The notes beneath the pieces are model-generated. The model saw only the letters and a program-made list of their open reading frames with translations, was not told the origin of the DNA and did no database searches. Made by a program: the position numbers and the translations under genes. From assembly GCF_000744105.1 (NCBI RefSeq), contig NZ_JQLH01000001.1:2728001-2792000 (forward strand): 64,000 nt of DNA, in the 5' to 3' direction. How positions within the stretch are numbered: position 1 is the first letter of the stretch; each line of letters starts with the position of its first letter. The stretch is from Maribacter forsetii DSM 18668. Lineage in GTDB: Bacteria > Bacteroidota > Bacteroidia > Flavobacteriales > Flavobacteriaceae. Shown here piece by piece: positions 36,947-45,588 of the stretch.

Positions 36947-37642
36947 TTAAGATATATACAGAAGACCTGCTAAAATAGCTAAACCAAAACTCACTAAAGT
37001 TCCTATTAAAATGTACTCTGTTAACTTTCTATTATTGCGTTCTTTTAAGTCATTGAATCTAAAAACCGATTTTGCAGCTATCAATAAACCAATAACTTCC
37101 CACCTACCAAGCACTATAAAAATTAAAACAAATAACCTTTCTATTATACCAATATACTTACCGGCATTGGGAAGCGATTTGTGATCTGTTTCGATCTGAT
37201 TAGACATTCCTTCTAAAATCATACCCATGATAATTGCCGCGGGATAGGTTACAAAGACAATTGCAGTTACCAAGTACCAATCTAAATTTTCGAATAGCGA
37301 TAAAGTATGAGCATATAAGTCAGTATAAAAAGCACAACAATAAATAACCAAAACATGTAATACTTGATCTATAAAAAATGGAATACTTTTTCTTTTGAAC
37401 AAAGCATTCGAATACAGTTTTAATACGTCAATAGCAAAATGAGCAATGGTTACCGTTAATGCTATTTCCCATAACGACAAATCCCATAAAAGGAGCATGT
37501 ATAGTGTAAAATGCAACAACACATGTAAGTATAGAAATTTAGATTTTATCTTGTTCGCTTGCTTGTGAAGTACCCATCTTGTGGGTTGTAAAACGAAGTC
37601 TCCAATTAAATGAGCTAACACTAGTTTTATGAAAATCAACAT
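36947..37642 (-). CDS. DUF3307 integral membrane protein
   Basis: A 231-residue protein with about six transmembrane helices. The N-terminus MLIFIKLVLAHLIGDFVLQP and HVLLHFTLYMLLLWDLS carry the conserved H, D and Q of DUF3307, and HFAIDVLKLY follows. Function unknown. It starts two bases after the satD stop, and this SatD/DUF3307 pairing is common in Bacteroidota, suggesting that the regulator controls or senses through the membrane protein. Confidence 0.88.
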   Translation of the reverse strand: MLIFIKLVLAHLIGDFVLQPTRWVLHKQANKIKSKFLYLHVLLHFTLYMLLLWDLSLWEIALTVTIAHFAIDVLKLYSNALFKRKSIPFFIDQVLHVLVIYCCAFYTDLYAHTLSLFENLDWYLVTAIVFVTYPAAIIMGMILEGMSNQIETDHKSLPNAGKYIGIIERLFVLIFIVLGRWEVIGLLIAAKSVFRFNDLKERNNRKLTEYILIGTLVSFGLAILAGLLYIS

Positions 37643-37644
37643 AT

Positions 37645-38250
37645 TTATTTTGCGGTAATTAATTCTTTATAATATGATAATACATCTAAAACCAAATCTA
37701 ATCTTGCTCTTTTTAATCGCTGACTAACGGCAGACTGTTTAATACCCAACTGTTGTGCAATTTCTTTTTGCGAATAATGAGGATAGTCTAGCGACAATGT
37801 TACAATTTCTGCAGAAACAACGCTCCAATCATCCATAAAATCCAAAGCTAATCTCAACATTAAATTCAATGTACGGTCACGTGCCTGTTCTCCGGTTGCA
37901 ATACTAAGGTTTACCTTACTCTCTTTTAGCGTTTCAAAATTACGCCCTGATCGTTGATAAGCCGGTCCATTAGATTCTGTAACACCAGTACCTATGTATG
38001 TCTCAAGACCAATACCAATACCCATTCTTACATCTAAACCTTTTATAGTTTTAAGCATGGCTTTAATGCGAATTGCCGTAAACAATGCATTTTTCTCCGT
38101 AACCTTTAACTGAAATTCATCCCCTCTGTAAATCTCCCAGTTCATGGGCGATTCTCCAAATTTCCTAAAATAATTCTTCAATAAATCAATCCATTGAGAA
38201 CTAGGATGATTTTCAGAATTAATAATATCTCCGGTGATTATAGCTATCAT
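37645..38250 (-). CDS. SatD-family regulator with C-terminal helix-turn-helix
   Basis: A 201-residue protein of the SatD family. The N-terminal domain begins MIAIITGDIINS and contains VRMGIGIGLETYIG, which recalls the core of nucleotide-cyclase or GGDEF-like folds, though the catalytic residues of those enzymes cannot be confirmed. The C-terminal part (about 155-190, HYSQKEIAQQLGIKQSAVSQ then RLKRAR) is a sigma-region-4-like helix-turn-helix. It probably binds DNA; an inverted repeat sits immediately upstream of its start. First gene of the satD-DUF3307-hydrolase cluster. Confidence 0.82.
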   Translation of the reverse strand: MIAIITGDIINSENHPSSQWIDLLKNYFRKFGESPMNWEIYRGDEFQLKVTEKNALFTAIRIKAMLKTIKGLDVRMGIGIGLETYIGTGVTESNGPAYQRSGRNFETLKESKVNLSIATGEQARDRTLNLMLRLALDFMDDWSVVSAEIVTLSLDYPHYSQKEIAQQLGIKQSAVSQRLKRARLDLVLDVLSYYKELITAK

Positions 38251-38253
38251 GAT

Positions 38254-38273
38254 TATTAGTTAAAACGCTAATA
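38254..38273 (-). promoter_or_regulatory. Inverted repeat before satD, possible operator
   Basis: Perfect 6-bp arms TATTAG / CTAATA separated by 8 bases, four bases before the satD start codon. A second TTAGC half-site (TTAGCTTATAA on the minus strand) lies within 40 bases upstream. Position and symmetry fit an autoregulatory site for the adjacent helix-turn-helix protein, by inference. Confidence 0.4.
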
Positions 38274-38347
38274 TATTAAATTATAAGCTAAATAAGTAAT
38301 ATTCTACATTATTAGGTTTACAATTAATATTAAGAAAAATAAGTTGC

Positions 38348-38800
38348 TTAAAACCAGCGCCTTGTTAATATACAATAATCTTTGAAGGAACGCCCAAATT
38401 TATTCAATAGAATTTTCTCTTCGGGTATAATCTGAAAACGATTCATATACCCAACAAAACCCGCAGCTATCAACGTGTTAAAAGCATTACCCAAAAATAC
38501 TCCTAAAGCTAATAGCAAAAGAAGTAGCGCTAAATACATAGGGTTTCTAGAGAATTTAAAAATTCCGCCAACAACTAAGTTAGAAGCTTTATCTGGCATA
38601 GTCGGGTCTACGGTTGTTCTAGCTTTTCTAAATTGAAATAAAGCAAAAAGTGCAATTACCAATCCTAAACCAATCAAAATCTTTGTCAATAAGAGCTTGC
38701 CAAAGAAATCAAAATAACCGATAGGTAAAAATTCTGATAACAGATACATCATCAATCCAAAACATAAAAACACTAAAGCTGGTGGTACTTTTAATTCCAT
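38348..38800 (-). CDS. Isoprenylcysteine methyltransferase-like membrane protein
   Basis: A 150-residue membrane protein with four predicted helices. The block GIFKFSRNPMYLALLLLLLA (about residues 79-98), with its conserved RNPMY, marks the phospholipid/isoprenylcysteine methyltransferase (ICMT) family, as does the C-terminal FGRSFKDYCILTRRW with its FxxY pattern. SAM-dependent methylation is expected, but the acceptor in bacteria is unknown. Divergent from rdgB. Confidence 0.86.
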   Translation of the reverse strand: MELKVPPALVFLCFGLMMYLLSEFLPIGYFDFFGKLLLTKILIGLGLVIALFALFQFRKARTTVDPTMPDKASNLVVGGIFKFSRNPMYLALLLLLLALGVFLGNAFNTLIAAGFVGYMNRFQIIPEEKILLNKFGRSFKDYCILTRRWF

Positions 38801-38813
38801 TTTATAAAATTAG

Positions 38814-38821
38814 TACTTTTG
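38814..38821 (+). promoter_or_regulatory. -7 promoter element (TACTTTTG) for rdgB
   Basis: Perfect TAnnTTTG match, 39 bases before the rdgB ATG. Confidence 0.6.
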
Positions 38822-38859
38822 AAGGTGTAAATTGACAAACCAGATTCCAAATTGTTCCC

Positions 38860-39447
38860 ATGAAGCTTGTTTTTGCCACCCATAACCCCAATAAATTAAA
38901 AGAAGTTCAGCAAATGGTAACTGACCAAATTGAACTTATTAACCTAAATACTATTGGCTGTACTACTGATATACCCGAAACTGCAAATACATTAGAAGGT
39001 AATGCCAAAATCAAGGCAGATTTTGTTACAGACCAATTCCAATTATCATGTTTTGCCGATGACACCGGACTTTTGGTAGATGCTCTCAACGGAGAGCCTG
39101 GAGTATATTCTGCTCGTTATGCAGGTTTAAAGAACGATTCTAATGCCAACATGGACAAATTACTGGACAATCTTAAAGAAAAACAAAACCGATCAGCTCA
39201 CTTCAAAACTGTAATTGCTTTAAACCTAAATGGTAAAACGCATATATTTGAAGGGAAAATAGAAGGAGTCATTACCGAAAATAAAAGAGGAGAAAATGGT
39301 TTTGGCTACGACCCTATTTTCAAACCTAATGGATATGAAGAGACTTTTGCAGAACTACCTTTATCCATTAAAAACGAAATTAGCCACAGGGCAATAGCAT
39401 TTAAAAAACTGATTGCATTTTTAAATAGTATTCATGTTACAGGGTAA
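38860..39447 (+). CDS. rdgB: Non-canonical purine NTP pyrophosphatase (RdgB/HAM1)
   Basis: Hydrolyses ITP, dITP and XTP to keep damaged purines out of DNA and RNA. The 195-residue sequence has the family start [14 protein letters not shown], the acidic active-site motif [22 protein letters not shown], the NGFGYDPIF block and SHRAIA near the end. Length is normal. Its 3' end overlaps the next gene by 14 bases, so the two are likely co-transcribed. Confidence 0.96.
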   Translation: MKLVFATHNPNKLKEVQQMVTDQIELINLNTIGCTTDIPETANTLEGNAKIKADFVTDQFQLSCFADDTGLLVDALNGEPGVYSARYAGLKNDSNANMDKLLDNLKEKQNRSAHFKTVIALNLNGKTHIFEGKIEGVITENKRGENGFGYDPIFKPNGYEETFAELPLSIKNEISHRAIAFKKLIAFLNSIHVTG

Positions 39448-40078
39448 AAAAAATAACGAAACGGTAGAAGTATCGGTTGCGTCTGAACGTGCAGAAGCAA
39501 TTGGCGGTGTACTTATAGCACTATTTGCCGCTCTTATGGCCATATCACAAATGGTAAATGGAGAGCTAGAAGAAGAAATGATGATTGCGCACAACAATGT
39601 TGTAAGCTATTCTAGTTGGTATCAGTCAAAAAGTATCAAAGAGAGCCTAAAGGAAAGTGAACTCGATTATTTAGGCGCTTTAATTGAGAGCGGTATTGTT
39701 ACAGGTGATAAAATTGAGACGATTGAACTTAAAATGGCAGACGTTGAAAAAAAGATTACTAAGTATAAATCTGAAAAAACAGAAATACTTTTAGGTTCTT
39801 CTGTGGTAGGTGAAGAAAACTGGGTACAAGATATAGAAGGTAAAATGGGTAAAATTACCGGAGTAAAACAATGGGAAAAATTGACACAAACCTATGATTA
39901 CGCCACCAAAAAATTTGACTACGCCTTACTGTTTTATCAAATCTGCATCGTTCTAGGTGCCGTATGCATTATTATATATGATAGTCCTGCATTACAAAAA
40001 GGCTTAATTGTGCTTATGATTATCTTTGGTATTACAGGAACTTTTCTTTCTATATATGGTTATACACTGGCACCGTAA
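39434..40078 (+). CDS. Membrane protein, DUF4337-like
   Basis: A 214-residue protein with one N-terminal transmembrane helix (about 22-42), a soluble helical domain, and two C-terminal helices (about 163-183 and 190-210). The segment after the first helix ([19 protein letters not shown]) resembles DUF4337. Function unknown. The start overlaps the rdgB 3' end by 14 bases. Confidence 0.65.
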   Translation: MLQGKKNNETVEVSVASERAEAIGGVLIALFAALMAISQMVNGELEEEMMIAHNNVVSYSSWYQSKSIKESLKESELDYLGALIESGIVTGDKIETIELKMADVEKKITKYKSEKTEILLGSSVVGEENWVQDIEGKMGKITGVKQWEKLTQTYDYATKKFDYALLFYQICIVLGAVCIIIYDSPALQKGLIVLMIIFGITGTFLSIYGYTLAP

Positions 40079-40120
40079 GATTACTTTTCAATTAAATTAT
40101 ACCTATTCAATAATTAGCAG

Positions 40121-40128
40121 TACCTTTG
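40121..40128 (+). promoter_or_regulatory. -7 promoter element (TACCTTTG) for the DEAD-box helicase
   Basis: Perfect TAnnTTTG. With a start near 40135 the leader is about 105 bases, unusually long for this window. Confidence 0.6.
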
Positions 40129-40134
40129 CCGCTT

Positions 40135-40238
40135 AATTAACGCCGCTGGTATAGCATGTGTTGCGCTGAGTCTAAATAGGTTATATACGATAATCGCTCT
40201 ATGCAACATTCATATTTGCGATTTAGTATAACATATTT
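40135..40238 (+). promoter_or_regulatory. Long structured leader of the DEAD-box helicase gene
   Basis: The leader holds a long-range 6-bp pairing TGTTGC (40159-40164) with GCAACA (40203-40208) that encloses about 38 bases. Long leaders with pairing are typical of cold-shock-regulated helicase genes; this is inference. Confidence 0.4.
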
Positions 40239-42053
40239 ATGACAAAGTTTGAAGCACTGGGACTAGAAAAGTCTTTATTAGATGCTATTACTGATATGGG
40301 TTTTGAAACCCCATCAGAAGTACAAGAAAAAGCAATCCCAATTTTATTGGAAAGTGAAACCGATCTAGTTGCCCTAGCGCAAACAGGAACGGGAAAAACC
40401 GCAGCATTTGGTTTTCCATTAATTCAAAAAATAGATAGTAATAGTAGAACAACACAAGGTTTAATACTATCCCCTACTCGTGAGCTTTGCTTACAGATCA
40501 CCAAAGAAATGCAAGCGTATTCTAAATACGAACGTAATGTCAATGTAGTTGCCATTTATGGTGGTGCTAGTATTACAGAACAAGCAAGACAAATTAAGAG
40601 AGGAGCTCAAATTATTGTAGCTACCCCAGGTAGAATGAAAGATATGATCAGCAGACGTCTTGTTGATATCTCTAAAATCGACTATTGTGTTCTTGATGAG
40701 GCAGATGAAATGCTGAACATGGGCTTTATGGAAGATATTAAAGAAATTCTTTCTGGCACACCTAATGATAAATCTACATGGTTGTTCTCTGCAACAATGC
40801 CTAGAGAGGTAGCAACCATTGCAAAGAAATTTATGCACTCGCCACAAGAAATTACTGTGGGAGCTAAAAATTCTGGTGCATCTACTGTACAACATGAATA
40901 TTATGTTGTTGGTGGTAGAGATCGCTACCCTGCATTAAAGAGATTGGCAGATACTAACCCAGATATATTTTCTGTAATTTTCTGTAGAACAAAACGTGAT
41001 ACTCAAAAAGTTGCCGAAAAATTAATAGAAGACGGTTATAATGCCGGTGCATTACACGGAGACTTAAGTCAAAACCAAAGAGATTTGGTAATGAACTCTT
41101 TCCGTAAAAAGCAGATTCAAATGCTTGTTGCAACTGATGTTGCCGCACGTGGTATTGATGTTGATGATATTACACACGTTATAAACTATCAATTACCAGA
41201 TGAGATTGAAACATACACTCACCGTAGTGGTAGAACCGGTAGAGCTGGTAAATCCGGTATCTCTATGGTTATCGTTACACGTAGCGAACAACGTAAGATC
41301 AGAGCAATTGAGAATAAAATCAATCAGAAATTTCTAGTTAAAAAAATTCCTACGGGAATGGAAATCTGTGAGATTCAATTATATCATTTAGCAAATAAGA
41401 TCAAGGATACTAAAATCAACGAAGATGTTGATGCCTATCTACCGGCAATTAATGATGTGCTAGAAGGTATTGATCGTGAAGAACTGATTAAAAAAATAGT
41501 TTCTGTTGAGTTTACAAGATTCTTCAACTATTATAACAAATCTAAAGACTTAAATTCTTCTGATAACGGTAGAGACCGTGACAATGGTAGAGCAGAAATA
41601 CCTACTAGTGGCGCAGTACGTTACTTTGTTAATGTTGGTGAAAGAGATGGTTATGATTGGATGTCCTTAAAAGATTTCATTAGAGATACTGTAGGCTTGG
41701 GTCAAGAAGATGTTTTCAAAGTTGACGTAAAAGAGAGTTTTTCTTTCTTTAATACAGAGGCTGAAGTAACTCAAAAAATTCTAGATAAGTTCACGGACTT
41801 TAAAGTTGATGGTAGATTCGTAAACGTTGAAGTTTCCAAAAACCCTGGTGGTGGCGGTAACCGACGTAGAAGCGGCGGTGGCGGCGGCTTTAGAGGAAAA
41901 AGAAGTGGCGGCAGAAGAGATGACGACCGTGGCGGAAGAGGCAGAAGAGATGGTGGCGGCGAGTCTAAAGGAAGAAGACGTGACCGCAGCGAATCTAGCA
42001 GTCCTAACTCCGGAAAAAGACGTAGCAACAAAAGAAAGGGAGATTTCTTTTAG
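40239..42053 (+). CDS. DEAD-box RNA helicase with DbpA-type RNA-binding domain and Gly/Arg-rich tail
   Basis: A 604-residue ATP-dependent RNA helicase for RNA remodelling, probably ribosome assembly or mRNA decay. Core motifs: Q motif FETPSEVQEKAIP, Walker A AQTGTGKT, DEAD, SAT (FSATMP), ARGIDV and HRSGRTGRAG. A DbpA-like RNA-binding domain occupies about residues 460-530 (RYFVNVGERDGYDWMSL, VDGRFVNVEV). The tail (about 535-604) is glycine/arginine-rich (GGGGGFRGKRSGGRR), suited to RNA binding. The long 5' leader and the tail are typical of cold-induced DeaD/CshA-like helicases. Single gene with a TTCG-loop terminator. Confidence 0.95.
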   Translation: MTKFEALGLEKSLLDAITDMGFETPSEVQEKAIPILLESETDLVALAQTGTGKTAAFGFPLIQKIDSNSRTTQGLILSPTRELCLQITKEMQAYSKYERNVNVVAIYGGASITEQARQIKRGAQIIVATPGRMKDMISRRLVDISKIDYCVLDEADEMLNMGFMEDIKEILSGTPNDKSTWLFSATMPREVATIAKKFMHSPQEITVGAKNSGASTVQHEYYVVGGRDRYPALKRLADTNPDIFSVIFCRTKRDTQKVAEKLIEDGYNAGALHGDLSQNQRDLVMNSFRKKQIQMLVATDVAARGIDVDDITHVINYQLPDEIETYTHRSGRTGRAGKSGISMVIVTRSEQRKIRAIENKINQKFLVKKIPTGMEICEIQLYHLANKIKDTKINEDVDAYLPAINDVLEGIDREELIKKIVSVEFTRFFNYYNKSKDLNSSDNGRDRDNGRAEIPTSGAVRYFVNVGERDGYDWMSLKDFIRDTVGLGQEDVFKVDVKESFSFFNTEAEVTQKILDKFTDFKVDGRFVNVEVSKNPGGGGNRRRSGGGGGFRGKRSGGRRDDDRGGRGRRDGGGESKGRRRDRSESSSPNSGKRRSNKRKGDFF

Positions 42054-42066
42054 TTAATTGTATATT

Positions 42067-42094
42067 AAAAATACGCTTCGGCGTATTTTTTTTG
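42067..42094 (+). terminator. Terminator with TTCG tetraloop
   Basis: 10-bp stem AAAAATACGC / GCGTATTTTT closed by the extra-stable C(TTCG)G loop and followed by T residues. Confidence 0.94.
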
Positions 42095-42127
42095 TTTTGT
42101 TTGCAACCTAATTACGCAGTTAGTACA

Positions 42128-42898
42128 ATGAAATACTTATTATCGCTCACATTTATATTGCTATCTTTTGTAGGGTTCTCACAAGAAACCGAAGAAGGTC
42201 AACGCCTTAATGCCATTGTTATAAACGCACAATCTAACGAACCGCTAGAGAGTGTTCACGTTGTAAATCTTAACCAAGTTTTTGGAACAATTACCAACGA
42301 GAAAGGTGAATTTTCAATTACAGCAGCAGTAAACGATACGTTATATTTTTCCTTTTTGGGCTTTAAGTCTCAAAAAATCAGGGTAACGAATGATATGTTC
42401 AAATTTGAAAATACTGAAATAGCATTGACAGAGCTTGCTTATGCTCTTGAAGAGGTTATTGTTAGACCATATCAGCTTACCGGGTATCTTGAAATTGATG
42501 TTAAGAACCTGCCTATAAATAATGCTTATCAGTATAGTATTTCTGGCTTAGGAGTGAGCTATGAAGGTGGAAATAAAAACCCAAGTGCAGTTACCAAGGT
42601 TTTGGGCGCCATATTAAACCCGGCGGATTTACTCCGAAATCTCTTTGGAAAAAAACCTGCTCAAATGCGTAAACTGAGACAAATGAGGGAAGATGAAGAT
42701 ATAAGAAACCTTCTCGCCTCAAAATTTGACAGAGAAACACTTACAGAGTTCCTTCAATTGGAAAAAGTAGATATTCAAGATATATTAAATAACTGTAACT
42801 ATTCTAAATCTTTTATCACTACAGCCAATGATCTTCAGATACTTGACGCTATAAGTAGTTGCTATGAGGAATACAAAGTTCTCAATAGAAAGAAATAA
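42128..42898 (+). CDS. Exported carboxypeptidase-like regulatory domain protein
   Basis: A 256-residue protein with a signal peptide (1-18, FVGFSQ) followed by a carboxypeptidase regulatory-like beta-sandwich (about 25-105, RLNAIVINAQSNEPLESVHV, FGTITNEKGEF, FLGFKSQ). The C-terminal half (YQLTGYLEIDVKNLPI onward) is helical and unassigned. This architecture without a TonB barrel is frequent in Bacteroidota; role unknown. ATG at 42128 starts the signal peptide. A start at 42092 would begin inside the helicase terminator, so it is rejected. Confidence 0.82.
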   Translation: MKYLLSLTFILLSFVGFSQETEEGQRLNAIVINAQSNEPLESVHVVNLNQVFGTITNEKGEFSITAAVNDTLYFSFLGFKSQKIRVTNDMFKFENTEIALTELAYALEEVIVRPYQLTGYLEIDVKNLPINNAYQYSISGLGVSYEGGNKNPSAVTKVLGAILNPADLLRNLFGKKPAQMRKLRQMREDEDIRNLLASKFDRETLTEFLQLEKVDIQDILNNCNYSKSFITTANDLQILDAISSCYEEYKVLNRKK

Positions 42899-42949
42899 TA
42901 TTTTTTAAAGTGAATTCCTTGTTATAGCTTTATTGCAAATAATAGGGAA

Positions 42950-44641
42950 ATGAAAAACGTATTCTTACTAGGGCTAATTTTTATAGCATTGGTTTCTTGC
43001 CAACCCAAGAGCAAGGAAAAATCAGAAACAATTGCCGTAGCTAAAGATTCCGTTGAAGTCCCCAAAAAAAATCCCAATTTTCAATGGGAAGCCGCTACCG
43101 TTTACTTTCTTCTTACCGACCGATTCAATAACGCAAATACAGCAAACGATTTAAATTTTGAACGTGACGAAGAAACCGGTGAACTAAGAGGGTTCTTAGG
43201 CGGAGACATTCAAGGTATTACAGACAAAATCAATGACGGCTATTTCACTGACCTTGGTGTAAATGCTATTTGGTTTACTCCTGTAGTAGAACAAATTCAT
43301 GGCGCGACTGATGAAGGCACTGGAAACACTTATGCGTATCATGGCTATTGGGCCAAAGATTGGACGGCCCTAGATCCTAATTTTGGAACTAACAAAGATT
43401 TAGACACACTAATAAAAACAGCTCACGAAAACGGAATCAGAATTTTATTGGATGTTGTTTTGAATCACACTGGTCCTGTCACTGAAGAAGATCCCGTTTG
43501 GCCAGATGAATGGGTACGCACCTCTCCTACTTGTGAATTCACTACTTATGAAAATACTACAGCCTGCACATTGGTAGCAAACTTACCAGATATACGGACC
43601 GAATCTGATGCTGCCGTAAATTTACCGGATGCCTTACTTGCCAAATGGAAATCTGAAGGTAGATTAAGCGAAGAGCTAGATGAACTTGAATTATTTTTTG
43701 ATCGGACTGGTTACCCTAGAGCTCCTCGTTTTTATATTATTAAATGGCTTACCGATTACGTTAATAAATACGGTGTAGACGGTTTTAGAGTAGACACCGT
43801 AAAGCACGCTAATGAAAACTCATGGGCAGAGCTTTATAAAGAAGCTTCTCTGGCATTTGAACTTTGGAAAAAGAAGAATGAAGACAAGGTTTTGGACAAC
43901 AACCCTTTTTATATGGTTGGCGAAGTTTATAATTATGGGATTTCTGGCGGACAGGAATTTGACCTTGGCGACAAAAAAGTAAACTACTTTGATAACGGCT
44001 TCAAAAGTCTTATCAACTTTGAACTAAAGACCGATGCTAAAAAAAATTATGAAACTATTTTCACAAAATATAGCAAACTACTACATACTAAGTTTAAAGA
44101 CAAAAGTGTATTAAATTACCTTACCTCTCATGACGACGGTCAGCCATTTGACCAAGAAAGAGCCAACCCAAAAAGGGCTGCTAATGTACTGTTACTTACT
44201 CCTGGTGCATCACAAATCTATTATGGCGATGAAACTGCCCGTAGTTTAATCATTGAAGGCACAGAAGGTGATGCAACATTACGCTCTTTCATGAATTGGG
44301 AAGAATTAGACAGTATACCCAAAGTAAAGGAAACGCTTACCTATTGGCAAAAACTTGGAACTTTTAGAAATGACCACCCAGCAATAGGCGCAGGTACTCA
44401 CAAAAGAATCTCAAAATCCCCATACGTTTTTAGCAGGTATTTCGCTAAAGATGAATATGTTGATAAGGTGGTTATTGGTTTAGACCTTCCAAAAGGGAAA
44501 AAGACAATTTTAGTAAAAGGTACTTTTGGCGATGGCACAAAGCTATATGACCGCTACTCTAATACCGAAGTTACAGTAGAAAATTCTAAAGTTGTTTTAG
44601 ATAACGATTCTGAAGTTGCCTTACTGGAGCTAAAAAACTAA
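42950..44641 (+). CDS. GH13 alpha-amylase-family lipoprotein
   Basis: A 563-residue glycoside hydrolase family 13 enzyme for alpha-glucans, anchored by a lipobox (LVSC, Cys17). All four GH13 regions are visible: DVVLNH at 168-173, GFRVDTVKH with nucleophile Asp282, GEVYN with acid/base Glu325, and SHDD with the stabilising Asp395. A domain B insertion (about 174-250) contains Cys195 and Cys206, which could form a disulphide. A short C-terminal beta domain follows. It is not beside SusC/SusD genes, so it is outside a classical starch-utilisation locus, and its exact specificity is open. Confidence 0.93.
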   Translation: MKNVFLLGLIFIALVSCQPKSKEKSETIAVAKDSVEVPKKNPNFQWEAATVYFLLTDRFNNANTANDLNFERDEETGELRGFLGGDIQGITDKINDGYFTDLGVNAIWFTPVVEQIHGATDEGTGNTYAYHGYWAKDWTALDPNFGTNKDLDTLIKTAHENGIRILLDVVLNHTGPVTEEDPVWPDEWVRTSPTCEFTTYENTTACTLVANLPDIRTESDAAVNLPDALLAKWKSEGRLSEELDELELFFDRTGYPRAPRFYIIKWLTDYVNKYGVDGFRVDTVKHANENSWAELYKEASLAFELWKKKNEDKVLDNNPFYMVGEVYNYGISGGQEFDLGDKKVNYFDNGFKSLINFELKTDAKKNYETIFTKYSKLLHTKFKDKSVLNYLTSHDDGQPFDQERANPKRAANVLLLTPGASQIYYGDETARSLIIEGTEGDATLRSFMNWEELDSIPKVKETLTYWQKLGTFRNDHPAIGAGTHKRISKSPYVFSRYFAKDEYVDKVVIGLDLPKGKKTILVKGTFGDGTKLYDRYSNTEVTVENSKVVLDNDSEVALLELKN

Positions 44642-44651
44642 GGGTCACTTA

Positions 44652-45017
44652 CTAGGAATTTGAATGTACGGCAATTTTATTTCCTTCCGTGTCTTTTAAT
44701 AGACCCATAAATCCGTGTCCTTCGCCTATTTCGGTTTTGGGCTGTAATACTTGTCCGCCTGCTTTTTCAACCTTGCCCAAAACAGTTTCAGCATCTTCAC
44801 ATGCCAAATATACTAGCACGCCATCAGTTAAACTAGGCACATACTGCTCATGCTGTACCAAAGCCCCGTTTGCCTGACCAATAGTTTGTTTATCCGGAAA
44901 CAATCCCATTACAAATTCCCCAAAATTATTTACCGTAATGGAAACATCTAAGATGGATTCATAGAACTTTTGAGCTCGTTCCATATCTGCTACGGGAATT
45001 TCAAACCATGCTATCAT
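44652..45017 (-). CDS. VOC family (glyoxalase-like) protein
   Basis: A 121-residue single-domain vicinal-oxygen-chelate fold protein: two beta-alpha-beta-beta-beta units, starting MIAWFEIPVADMERAQKFYE and ending GHGFMGLLKDTEGNKIAVH, with the conserved final Gly-Asn and His typical of the family. The metal ligands for glyoxalase I are not all evident, so the activity is not assigned. Starts two bases after the SRPBCC gene, so the two form an operon. Converges with the GH13 gene. Confidence 0.86.
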   Translation of the reverse strand: MIAWFEIPVADMERAQKFYESILDVSITVNNFGEFVMGLFPDKQTIGQANGALVQHEQYVPSLTDGVLVYLACEDAETVLGKVEKAGGQVLQPKTEIGEGHGFMGLLKDTEGNKIAVHSNS

Positions 45018-45019
45018 AT

Positions 45020-45547
45020 CTATTTATTTAAATTAGTTTTTAGATTCTCCAGTCCTGCTTCAAAATCCTTGCCTACCATTTTATCCATTGACATGAACAA
45101 CATCATAATACTCATAGGAAACTTATTCCTTCCTGAAAAACCCCATGTAACTTTACTTTTATTTACTTCATACTCTTCAAGCGTCATATAACAATCAGAT
45201 TGAGACTTATAGGGCTTTAAAAATTGTAAATCTTGTTCAATACGCTCACCTTCCACTATTCTAGTAATTTCTTGCTCCCCTTCACCTACATCCTTATTAC
45301 CGTTCCAATGGCTGGTAGCTCCTACCTCTCCATCAACTCCGGTAAAACTAAGCTCCATTTTTGGGTCTTTTCTAGCCCATGGCGACCATTCTTGCTGTTT
45401 CTTTAAATACTTTAAATGACTCCATACTTGTTCCGGTGGATGTTCTAATTCTATACTTCTAGAGACATGATAACTTTTGGGAGCTATTAATGCCAGTAAA
45501 ATAATCAATACCACAATTACTCCTAGAATTATGACTACAGTATACAT
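45020..45547 (-). CDS. SRPBCC family membrane-anchored protein
   Basis: A 175-residue protein with one N-terminal transmembrane helix (about 3-22) and a START/SRPBCC helix-grip domain: YHVSRSIELEHPPEQVWSHL, WSPWARKDPKMELSF, GEVGATSHWNG. Such domains bind hydrophobic ligands; the ligand is unknown. Followed two bases later by the VOC gene. Confidence 0.84.
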   Translation of the reverse strand: MYTVVIILGVIVVLIILLALIAPKSYHVSRSIELEHPPEQVWSHLKYLKKQQEWSPWARKDPKMELSFTGVDGEVGATSHWNGNKDVGEGEQEITRIVEGERIEQDLQFLKPYKSQSDCYMTLEEYEVNKSKVTWGFSGRNKFPMSIMMLFMSMDKMVGKDFEAGLENLKTNLNK

Positions 45548-45588
45548 ATTTTAGTTAATTAGTTGTTGATGAACAAGTTAAACAAAAA

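Noticed and set aside
41771..42057. ORFs antisense to and out of frame with the DEAD-box helicase tail
   Set aside because: They mirror the Gly/Arg-rich low-complexity repeats and resemble no protein; they are shadows of the tail.
42092..42127. Start of the carboxypeptidase-like protein at 42092
   Set aside because: It lies at the end of the helicase terminator and precedes a normal signal peptide starting at 42128.
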